A stretch of 64,000 bases of DNA, from the NCBI RefSeq assembly GCF_910592395.1, contig NC_088325.1, positions 8,994,109-9,058,108 on the forward strand, written 5' to 3'. Source of the DNA: Lineus longissimus (taxonomy: Eukaryota > Nemertea > Pilidiophora > Heteronemertea > Lineidae). Both the position numbers and the translations under genes were made by a program. This document shows, one piece after another, positions 53,061-62,597 of the stretch; positions within the stretch are counted from its first letter, which is position 1; the number at the start of each line of letters is the position of its first letter. Under the pieces are notes generated by a model. The model was not told the DNA's origin, did not search any database, and saw nothing but the letters and a program-made list of their open reading frames with translations.

Positions 53061-53357
53061 CAAACCACAGGGGTGCCACTAAGTGAAGACCCGTTTTGAA
53101 ATTAAGAAAGTGTTCGCTGCTAGAATTCCCTTTTTCTCAGTTGTTTATAAGATCATGTTGGAGATTCTACTAAGAGTTCCCACTCAAGAGAAGAAGCAAC
53201 GAAATAAAAAGGGAAACGAACATGCATGATGTGCTTCAATGTGTCATGTTCAATTGCTCTGTCCCTATTTCTCTTCTAGATTTGAAAATGTGTACTTAAT
53301 TAATTAATTTAATTAATCTGTGCTCGTTGCGGCATCGGACTGCTTGTACTCTGCTAC

Positions 53358-53471
53358 GCGACGAATGCCCTCCCGTGGACAGCGCGGACCGATAGCGTCG
53401 AATTTTTGAGCGCTTACACGAAGAGCGGAAAAGATTCTTAAAGCACAATACCACGGGAGGGCATTTGTCGC
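53358..53471. repeat. 21-bp inverted repeat with about 70-bp loop
   Basis: GCGACGAATGCCCTCCCGTGG (53358) and CCACGGGAGGGCATTTGTCGC (53451) are inverted copies with one mismatch. The loop is GC-rich. It could be a small MITE or hairpin RNA. Confidence 0.75.
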
Positions 53472-53866
53472 AGGCGTCGAATGATGCACATTTCAACGCC
53501 CTGGGACCCTCGGACTTTGGGCCTTGGACTTTGGGCGTTGAAAGGGACATTATACCTACTACTGATGATGACCATCGGCCCTTCTGGCCGAGGAGACCAG
53601 CTGAACTGAGATTCTCGCCTCATGAAGATGACAAGAGGATGAACACGAGACGGAGTGTTCGCGTTGAAATTATGGCAAGAGCCGAATGTAATGTTTCATG
53701 GTCAAATTCTTACCACTACCCAGATGTGTATATCAGTACTACTCGATTGCAGGACTGTCCGCCTTTGGACGAATTGCGTATTAGTCAAATGAAACCCGAC
53801 GACAATTTCGACGCTCAAATGACAAAACGGGTAGTTTCATATCCTGCAGCTTTTTCGAGGATATAA
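53465..53866 (+). CDS. Hypothetical 133-residue ORF
   Basis: The frame starts near the right arm of the inverted repeat. It has no hydrophobic segment and no motif I recognise (ends MTKRVVSYPAAFSRI). Composition is protein-like, but support is the open frame alone. Confidence 0.25.
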   Translation: MSQASNDAHFNALGPSDFGPWTLGVERDIIPTTDDDHRPFWPRRPAELRFSPHEDDKRMNTRRSVRVEIMARAECNVSWSNSYHYPDVYISTTRLQDCPPLDELRISQMKPDDNFDAQMTKRVVSYPAAFSRI

Positions 53867-54217
53867 TTTGGAATTCAACTCGAGTCGCAATAATTACACA
53901 ATAATTGGGAATTGCGTTCATCTCCATGTAACAATTGCAAATAATGTATCATCTCCCGTAAGAAGACATGCATTGCCCGGCATTTTTTCACTTGCTCGGC
54001 CTTAATTTTACTCGCTCGCTGTTGCCGCAATGGACCTGCTGAGCGAAGTTTTAGTCATATGTATGCGCATTTTGATGTAAAAATCTCGTTATTGCACCGC
54101 CGGCGTGAATTCGCAAAACCTACTACGAGTATATGTAGCATGCCGCTACTCACAGAGACGTATTTTTCAAAGACCTTGGGCTAATCACAAACAAAAGGCA
54201 CAAGTACATGTAGTGAC
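53867..54217. other. Spacer
   Basis: No feature recognised. Confidence 0.4.
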
Positions 54218-54223
54218 TGCGCC

Positions 54224-55279
54224 TATGGCAAGCGGAGTGTCCAGTAATTAAAAAAAACTAGTTTTATTCAAAAAAACCTGGTTGTTTACCTAATAAACTA
54301 AGTTTATTTGGAAAAAATATAGGTTTTTTTAAAACAACCTTGTTTATTAGCTAATAAACCGGGTTTCTTTAATAAAACCAAGTTTTTTTTACTTTCTTTC
54401 CTAATAAAGTAGTTTTTTTAACAGAAACTAACATTTTATGCGAAAAAAACCTGGTTTATTACCTAAAAAACTTGTTTTTTACCACATAATCGTATAAAAT
54501 ATAAGTTTCTGTACAGAAATGTCAATTTATTCAATAAAACAAGGTTTATTACCAAAACAACCTAGTTTATTTAAAAAAATTAAGTTTATTACTAATAAAC
54601 CTAGTTTTTTAAAATAAACCTGGTTTATTAGAAAACTTACATTTTTAAACCTCGATCCTACCTACATTGAGTTATCTGGGATGAGGTTAGTGTCTCACTA
54701 ACTAGTTTACAGAGTGCAGTGCAGTGCAGCATTAGTACCACGTGGTGCCGAGGTTGCCCATCCTCGTCCCGAAAACATTGCGGATGTGTGTACATGGGGC
54801 GAGGTAGAAAATACAAGTTTCTCGATAGAAAGTAGGTTTTTGCACGCCGTTTGTCCAGTTATTCAAAACAACCTACATTTTTACAATAAAAACAGGTTTT
54901 ATTGCAAAAAACTAAGTTGTTTTGTATAAAACCAAGTTTTTTACGTAAAAAGGTAGGTTTATTAGCCATTTGTCCAGTTATTGTTAATAAACCAAGATTC
55001 TTTGCTATAAAACTAAGTTTATTACCACTGGATGAAAAACTTATATTTTAGGGAATAAAGCCAAGTTTATTTGTTAAACTTGACATTTGTGGATAGAAAC
55101 AAGGTTTATTAGGTAAAAAACTTGGTTTTATTAAAGAAACTCGGTTTATTAGCTAATAAACAAGGTTGTTTTTAAAAAAACCTATATTTTTTCCAAATAA
55201 ACTTAGTTTATTAGGTAAGAAAACAGGTTTTTTGAATAAATCTAGGTTTTTTTAATTACTGGACACTCCGCTTGCCATA
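54224..55279. mobile_element. Foldback (long-TIR) element with AAACC/GGTTT repeats
   Basis: Ends TATGGCAAGCGGAGTGTCC and its inverse, flanked by a 6-bp duplication TGCGCC (54218-54223, 55280-55285). The arms, each about 400 bp, are inverted copies for most of their length and are built from many short palindromic units such as AAACCTGGTTTATTA. A unique core of about 190 bp (54650-54840) separates them. No coding capacity. The single strand would fold into one very long hairpin. Confidence 0.88.
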
Positions 55280-55285
55280 TGCGCC

Positions 55286-55613
55286 CGGTGTTAGATGCAT
55301 CGATATTATTGAGAGATAAGCCTAACCATGAATAATTGAACATCACGTTTTTGTCTCGTAAACGAATCATATTTTCCTCTGAAGCTGTAAGCGTAATATT
55401 TTATGTTTTATGTGCTCAACATCACATTTCACTTTTCATGGCTACTGTTTTTCCCTGCGGCAAAATTTTCATATTGCTGACTAACAAAGAAATTTACCTT
55501 GTATTTCCTTATGTCTAACCGTTAAAAACAATTTGTGCTTGGGAAGTGAAGCTGCGAAAACAAAGAAAAAATATTTCGACAGACATAAATTGTGTAGTAT
55601 ACATGTTTTGAAT
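55286..55613. other. Spacer
   Basis: No feature recognised. Confidence 0.4.
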
Positions 55614-55615
55614 TA

Positions 55616-57969
55616 CTGGATATCCTCACCTCCAAGACACAGCAAGGTTTTAGCACAGTGTACATTGAGAGGTACAATGGGTGAAGGGTTTATGCAGGGC
55701 GTATTAAAGCACCGGCCCGGACCGCGATTTGCATGTGAATATAGCCAGTAGACCAGCCCCTATCAATAGAGAGGAAATGGATCGACCACAGAGTAATAAA
55801 GGGTAACACTTAAGGTTCCCTTTGTAGTGGTGAAGAGACACGTGTGCCCCAATGATTATACGGGTTGTTTCAAAAACTACTACACTCAAAAAACCTTGAC
55901 GAATATTCTTGACGAGAAATTTTAATAACCGATTTTATTAATACAACACAATGGAAAGAATAACTTTGGTATTGTTGTTCTTTAGGTTTGCGCGCTGGAC
56001 AGTATAAGTAGCATACATGACAAAGGAACACCCTCTCCAAGAATGGAGAAAAATCCTAGTTATTATTTCAAATGTCACTGATCTTGCTCCATCACTGGAA
56101 GATATTCAAGCCCATCACCCTCCTCGTCATCGTTGGCTTCTACTTCATGTCCTCCGTTACCATCGCCATCTTCATCATTGCCATCACCCAATATACCGGC
56201 GGCGCGAAATCCGCTGATTACGACATTCGGGGGAACTTCATCCCATGCTGCCCCAATCAATCGTGCAACATCAAGGTGGCTAATGGGCGGGCACTGTCCA
56301 TCAACGGTGTGCGCCTCCTTCCATGCGCGCCAATTGGAACGGAGCTTACTTTTAAAACTTCCCATGACAGTCAAATCGAGAGGCTGTAAAAGCGGAGTAC
56401 ATTTGGGAGGTATCAGTTCAATGATACCACCTATCTCAACCACTCGCATGGCGACATCATCATTCAGGTGTACGCGTGCCCTGTCCCACAGATGGATATA
56501 CGGTACGTCAGCCCCAACAAATGGTATTACAATCTCCTCGATGAGATCCAGCAAGACTTGAGTCCTGACCCAACCAGTTTCGGTGTGAGCGATATGGACA
56601 TTTGGCGGTGGATTAGCTCTTAACTCTTCCCTTGCAGCAATTGTTGGTGTTTTAAAGGTAATGTGGCATGGCATCTTCCTTCCGTTGCTGGTTATGCCAA
56701 GGGTTACGCTACATCCAAGGCGTGTATTCCCACGCGATGACTTTATGTTAACTTGGCGATTGCCTTTTGTATCGGATGTGTAATTCGGCAATGCGTCGAA
56801 AAGAGCGAATGTCTCGTCTAGGTTTGCAATGAAAGATGGTGCGGTATCTCGAACTGTGTTATGAAATGCATTCCTAAAGTTGGTCACCACCTCATTAGCA
56901 TGTTCCGGAAGTTGCTTGTCATCCTTGGTTTTCCGTCGGCATGTAATGCCGTGTCTTTTAAGGAAACCTAAACGCCATCCGTTAGATGCGGTGAAAACGG
57001 AAAGTGTCGGCTGCTCACGCAAAATAACCGCTTGACGGTCCATCCCAAGGTCATCCCACCAATCTGTGTACAACCGTAATGCCTCGTGGGATATCTGTCG
57101 TCCTGCGATGGGCATACCTAGACCACGTTGCATCATAAACCAGTCGTACAAATTTCTTTCCATCTCCGGAAATAGTCCTGAAAATACAGAAGGCAAAAGG
57201 CATGAATTAAGCGGTGTCGCATCGCAATTTTCAATGCTAAAGGTTTCAACACCTCAAGCAAAATTGAAGAAACATTATAGCAAAAATCGGTAAGGAATTA
57301 CACTAACCTATTCCTCTCTCAAAGCACGCTTGCTCAGTTCCTCTTCTCTTTGAGTCCTCTCGATGCTGGAGGATAACCCCCTCATCGTTTAACCAACCAA
57401 AGAACGTATACCGTGATAAGTTGTTGTCTTTTGCAAATGCAGAAGCTGAAACATTTTCATTATTTGCCTGGAGGAGTCTAAAATCTGTGAGCAGTTTGAC
57501 CTTTTCATTTAATGAATAGTGGCGACGGCGTTTAGGGGCAGGCTGCGGCTCCATAACTTCTTCCTCCATCCCTTGCTCAGTTCGTGGCAATGCTCGGTTC
57601 GTGATAATGCATGTAGTCCTCGGTACGGAGGATCTTCATTTCCCAATGACAATGACAATTTGTGTTCATCCCAATACTTTGCTTTTAAAGGGTTAATAAT
57701 GAGGGTCGTGTCGTCGATGCCCATTGAATTACAGAACGGGATTCCACTTCATTGGCGTGATGCAATCGATCTTCAAGCCACGAAAACCAATCTTTAATAG
57801 AGTGAATGCTCAACATGATTAGGCCCAGTTGATTTCCGATGACCCATCATTCAAAGGAATGGGTGTTTCTAATACCAGCTAGATACATGTAGGCCTCCTA
57901 TCGTGGGCCTTTTTTAATGTACAGAAGTACATCCCGAGCATTGTGTGTCTTGGAGGTGAGGATATCCAG
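55616..57969 (-). mobile_element. pogo-like DNA transposon, 2.35 kb, apparently intact
   Basis: Terminal inverted repeats start CTGGATATCCTCACCTCCAA and agree for about 25 bp at 55616 and 57969. Flanking TA dinucleotides (55614-55615, 57970-57971) are the target duplication expected of the Tc1/mariner-pogo group. It contains one two-exon transposase gene with no break. Confidence 0.93.
56075..57590 (-). CDS. pogo-type DDE transposase with CENP-B HTH, two exons
   Basis: Exon 1 57590-57308, exon 2 57177-56075; the GT..AG intron joins in phase (GIG then LFPEMERNL). 461 residues. The N-terminal HTH (YSLNEKVKLLTDFRLLQ, then SASAFAKDNNLSRYTFFGWL) and the CENP-B/Tc5 domain (LGMPIAGRQISHEALRLY, then NGWRLGFLKRHGI) bind the ends. 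The DDE_1 core has Asp in FIANLDET, Asp in LWDRARVHLND and the PPKCTPLLQPLD block with the third acidic residue. The C-terminus is Gly/Asp/Glu-rich (GDGNDEDGDGNGGHE). The open frame and clean splice sites make it a candidate for an active enzyme. Confidence 0.9.
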
Positions 57970-57971
57970 TA

Positions 57972-58201
57972 GTTATTGTCAACATGCCGCCTTAAATATG
58001 GATTATTTCTCAGCCTGTCAAGTCTGATTTTTCATGCTTATGAGGTGTTTTAGTAAGAGTGATCTTTAAGGACTCTCTGGTCGATAACATTGTAGACTGT
58101 GTATTTTGGTGGATGATGCAGGCGTTATTATGCAGGTATGATGCGATAATTCAGAAAGTGTATTTTGGCGTTTATCAGGCGGGCATCAGGATCGTAAGAA
58201 G
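57972..58201. other. Spacer
   Basis: No feature recognised. Confidence 0.4.
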
Positions 58202-58270
58202 TTATACGCACATTGAGAAATACCACGTTCTGCTGCTCACAGAACGTGGTATTATTCAATGTGCGTATAA
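58202..58270. ncRNA. Near-perfect 31-bp-arm hairpin, 7-nt loop
   Basis: Arms 58202-58232 and 58240-58270 pair at 29 of 31 positions; the loop is CTGCTCA. Size and shape are those of an animal microRNA precursor or a tiny MITE. Both strands give a stable hairpin. No target duplication at its edges was found. Confidence 0.6.
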
Positions 58271-58763
58271 AAGGCTAGTGTTACCATCATTAAGTGCATT
58301 GATTTAAATACATGTACGTACATGCGGCTTTCCGAGATCTGACCAATAGGGGTTGGACTGTGCCTGGGATGCTTGAGATGCCGCGGTACCACATACATAA
58401 AATGGGAATCCTCCCTCTTCCATGGTGGAATCTGACTATGACAAAGTTAGGCAATGGCCGTTTTCAAAATGCATCTCGTTAAATGCAAATGATCATGCGG
58501 CGTTCCGGAGCTGCAGTGAGATGACGCATCATTCATAGGATTGCCATTTTGACATAATTCAACACAATGGTTCACAATGCTTTATTGTAATGCGAAAATC
58601 ATCGCATCAGCGGAAATTCAATCCGCCTTATACGAAGTTTATTGAAAGCAATGCAAAATCGATGTGGCAAATGGTAATAACGAAATTGATGCGATTAAGT
58701 GCTTTCAGTCTATCCAACCATGTATACATATACATGCACAAAACGAAAATACATATAAACAAA
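58271..58763. other. Spacer
   Basis: Contains ACATGTACGTACATG near 58311. No gene recognised. Confidence 0.4.
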
Positions 58764-59120
58764 ATGCCCATTTCCTTACAAGAAATGGCCATTTTGTTAG
58801 TTCATACTTACCTATGGAACACTTTTGCATGTTACTCCATTTTGACTCAAACACAAGAGTATCCCTTTAATTTTCTAAAGGGAGAACTGAGTTAACAGCT
58901 CGGCCGCCAGGCGGCGCCCTGACCGATCCCGCGAGATCGCGCCGATCTCATGCCGCCATATTCAGTCTTACTCTTGAGCGTTAATAAAGAATATGTCCCG
59001 TTTGTGGGGACGGCGGGAGGGCCGTGTTCCATAGGTAAGTATGAACTAACAAAATGGCCATTTCTTGTAAGGAAATGGGCATTTTGTGTCATTCAAACTT
59101 ACCTATGGAACACTTTTGCA
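58764..59120. repeat. Inverted and direct repeats at the DIRS edge
   Basis: A stretch of about 60 bp (AAAATGCCCATTTCCTTACA through ACTTACCTATGGAAC, 58764-58824) is repeated in inverse at 59022-59086. Part of it, ACTTACCTATGGAACACTTTTGCAT, recurs directly at 59097. The 200-bp loop is GC-rich (GGCCGCCAGGCGGCGCC). Inverted ends with an extra partial copy fit the split/inverted terminal repeats of DIRS elements, but the other end is outside the window. Confidence 0.6.
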
Positions 59121-59538
59121 TCGAATCCAAGCAACCTATTGGATGTGGGAAACGAGGACTTACCTAAGGCTGAGCTGTTGTTCCATCAAGGAGGCACCAC
59201 CGGCATATTAGCTAAGGAGGACCGCCAGGGGAAAGAAATGGGGAGAACCGGGGGACCGGTATTTTGGTCTCGGTATTACAATCGAATTATAGAGAGTAAT
59301 AGACCCATTCTCCGGAAAGCGCTAGAATTGTGTAATAAAACCATCTTCTTTCCGGCAACAGAGCTTAGAGCAAGTAAGGCATGTTCAAGGGTGTAGAATG
59401 AGTTATTGCTAAACAACAATAAGAAATTGCGTCCTTTCTAGTCTACTAGGGGTTGCCTGGATTGTTGAAGATAGGGCATATCAAAAATGGCGCAAGATGC
59501 GCGTTTGACTCTTCAATCGGGCTCCCCCCTCTTTTGAT

Positions 59539-60525
59539 CTAGCCAGGATAAAAAAACATGCCCCGCATGCACACAATCGGGCCGATTGTGTGCATGCCAT
59601 CTACGAGGGAAGAAACGTCTCGTAGGTAGAAACGAGAGAATGTGGAGTGATTACTCCAACATGCAGCGGAAACGACTTCTTGAAGAGCAACTCATCGGTA
59701 GTTAGCCCAGGAGGTGGCTAGTGCTCTAACTTCGTGCGCTGAGATGTTAGCTAACGTACGAAGATCAGAGGAAGTCCTCAAGGTGTTGTAGGAAAGACGA
59801 ATAGTCTCCACAATCCACCTTGAAATAGTGGCGGCCGCTATCTCTCGTTTATTTCCCTTCTTATAGGACAAAAACAAACGCTCTCTCCCCTGGCGGATAC
59901 CGGGAGGTTTTGTCCTATTTATGTAGAACTTTAGGGCCCTGACGGGACATAAAGTTATGTCAGGAAGATCATAAGAGATCGTTCCTGACAGAGAGGGAAT
60001 AGTAACCGGGGGCCGAGAGGCGGCCGGTCCCTGATTCTTCGCCAGAAAGCCTGGTATGAAAGCCAGGATAACCTCCTCTCCCTCTCTAAAAGCCAGCTTC
60101 TTAAAAGAAAGTGAATGGAGCTCTGATCTCCGTTGGGCGGTAGCCAAGGCTACTAGAAAGACCGTTTTGAGTGTCAGATATTTCATGGATGAAATAGACA
60201 TGGGTTAAAAAGGATGCCTCATGAGCACCTTAAGGACAACAGAAACATCCCATTTAGGGATGTTGTGAACCGGTCTAGGACGCTCTAATAACATTCCTCT
60301 GAAAAGAGGGGTTATTTGGTCCTCCCAACGAAGATCCCAGGTGCTAAAAACACGGAGGGTAGAAGCGATGGCGGACTTGTACCATTTTATAGCCGTGACA
60401 GATAGTTGTCTTTCCGTGAATAATTCAATAAAGAAATCAACTAATCTGTATTTTGAGGGAAAGATCGGATTAACTCCGTTCTCCCTGCACCAGGAAGTGA
60501 AGGTAGACCACTTTCCTTGATACAC
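59539..60525 (-). pseudogene. DIRS tyrosine recombinase with stop before the catalytic Tyr
   Basis: The N-terminal core-binding part (WSTFTSWCRENGVNPIFP, then RLVDFFIELFTERQLSVTAI) is followed after a frame change near 60200 by the catalytic domain: ATAQRRSELHSLSF with the first Arg, and ISAHEVRALATSWA with the HxxR pair. TGA at 59692 ends the frame; the same frame beyond it contains HSTFSRFYLRDVSS with the catalytic Tyr and ends at 59539. Known role: integration of the circular DNA intermediate. Confidence 0.88.
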
Positions 60526-61625
60526 ATCAAGGGTTTACCCCCTTTGAGGTGCGGACATGCGTTTGACAGCGATGTCCGAAAAGCCTCTCTGGTGGAGATG
60601 CAACTGGATAAGTTCCAGGCGTGAAACTTGAAAAATCCAGGGTTCTGGTGGTAGCATCTCCCCAGGGGGTGCCACAGGAGGTGCTTCCAAGTAGGAAGAC
60701 TCCTGGGGTGGTCTATCAGGAGCTCCAGCAAGGCTGGGACCCAGGCCTGATTTGGCCAGCAAGGTGCGATGAGAGTTATTCTCACCGGGTGGCTGGTCAA
60801 GATCTTGTTCAGGACTGGTTGGATGAGAGGAAGGGGTGGAAATGCATATGCGTTCAGCCCGACCCAAGGCTGTCGACTTCCAGGGCCTCTTCGTCCGGAA
60901 GTGGAGAGTAATAGATGGGAAGGCGATTGTTCAGCCTCGTGGCGAACAGATCTCCTTCGGAGATTGCCAAAGGCGACAAAGGTCGTCTACAATCTCCTGA
61001 TGGAGTGTCCACTCTGTCTGGACTAGTTTGTCCTGACGGGACAGGGCGTCGGCAAGGATGTTGCGTTTGCCCGGTATGTGTCTGGCACATATCGATACTC
61101 CAAGGTCGGCACAAAGATGGTAAAGCTCCCAAGTTAGCTGGCAAAGAATGCCGGACTTTGTGCCTCCCTGTCTCCTGACATATGCTACTACTGTAGAATT
61201 GTCGGAGAACAGGGTTACTCTCCGATTCTTCAGGTGAAGGGAAAGAGCCCTCACGGCAAGAAGGACAGCCTTCATTTCCAATATATTTATTGAAAGAATG
61301 GTCTCCTCCCTTGTTCATAAAACCCTTATGGACATGTCCCCGTTGTTCAGATGTGCTCCCCACCCTAGTAGAGAAGCATCTGTGAACAGGGACACTTCTG
61401 GGGGCGGTGGAGCAAGATCTACACCGCTTTGGAGACGAGTCTCCGACTTCCAGAAGTTCCAGACGTTCTTGAGTAGGTATTGAGGTATCAATACCAACTT
61501 GTCTAATGGGTCCCTGTGGGGTTTCCATAGAGACATTAGAAACATCTGGATGGGACGCATATATAGACGGCCAAGAGGGATTTGGTCTGCTGCCGAATTC
61601 AGAGGTCCCAAAAGGCTCAAGCATC
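60526..61625 (-). pseudogene. DIRS RNase H and linker, several frames
   Basis: VSLFTDASLLGWGAHLNNG (first acidic residues), then in the next frame ILEMKAVLLAVRALSLHLK, VTLFSDNSTVVAYVRRQGG and HIPGKRNILADALSR, the RNase H core of DIRS elements. After 60931 the linker (SPLPDEEALEVDSLG, ILTSHPVRITLIAPCWPNQ) is split over two more frames. It would remove RNA during cDNA synthesis. Confidence 0.85.
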
Positions 61626-62597
61626 GCCTTGCGGGAGCTTGAGTCCTTCCTCTGAATTCTGCGACGAGACGGACGAATAATTTTCTTTATCCTGTCGAGG
61701 GGGGGGGGCAGCATTTTCCCTATGGCCGTAAGGAACCGAACTCCAACGTAAACGAAGTCTTGGGATGGTATGAATTCTGACTTTGTTTCGTTGATAATCC
61801 AACCTGCGGAAACTACTTTTTGCTTTAGAACCTGAAGTTGCTGCAGTAGTAGTTCCCGCGATTTGCAACGGAGTAGCCAATCGTCTAGGTAGTGTGGAGC
61901 TTGAACCCCATCACGTGAAAGGGAGCGACGAAGGCTGTGACTATCATTGTAATAATTAGGGGTGCCGATGCCAGACCGAACGGCAGGGCCCTGAATTGAT
62001 ACGTCTTTCCTTCGTAATGGAATCGAAGGAAGTGTTGATAGTCTGGATGGATCGGTACATGTAAGTACGCATCCGTTAAATCCATCGATACCGCCCAATC
62101 GCTGGGCTGTATCGCCGTTGCTATAGACCTGGTGGTTTCCATCTTGAAATGAGGAACATTCAAGAAGGTGTTTAACCTGGAAAGGTCTATGATCAGCCTC
62201 CATGTCCCTGCTTTCTTGGGAACCAAGAAAACGTGGCTGTAAAAGCCGGGGGAACATGGATTTTGAAGGACCTGGATAGCTTGCTTCTCCAGTAATGTCG
62301 CGACCTCTGCTTGGAGGGCAGAGGCCTTGACTGGGTCATTCGGTGGCTGAACTGGGGTTGGAAATATGGTAGTCGGGGGGTACGGTTGAAATCTAGCTTC
62401 ACTCCGTACCTCAACATGTTTGGGACTGGGGACCCCTTGGGGCACCAATCGTCCCAAACGTCTGCAAATTTTTGCAGACGGCCCCCGACTACCGGAGTCG
62501 GCTCCTTTTTGCGTCCGGGAGGAGAAAGGAGGGGGGAGTCACTTCTTCCGGCCTGCACCCCTTGGACGAAAGGAGTGCCTAGTCGGACCGGATCCAC
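61626..62597 (-). pseudogene. DIRS reverse transcriptase, frameshifted
   Basis: Pieces in order: VVGGRLQKFADVWDDWCPKG; then after a shift near 62420 LQAEVATLLEKQAIQV, FLVPKKAGTWRLIIDLSRLN, SMDLTDAYLHVPIHPDYQ (Asp of motif A) and YQFRALPFGLASAP; then after another shift near 61900 HYLDDWLLR (YLDD box) and VSAGWIINETKSEF. The catalytic Asp residues are retained. Confidence 0.9.

Noticed and set aside
54245-55260. CRISPR or coding repeat
   Set aside because: The repeats are palindromic AT-rich units in inverted arms; no ORF and no spacers of constant length.
60854-62257. 467-codon ORF read as one protein
   Set aside because: Only the part around HYLDDWLLR (about 61650-61930) is real RT sequence; the rest is the wrong frame of RT, RNase H and linker.
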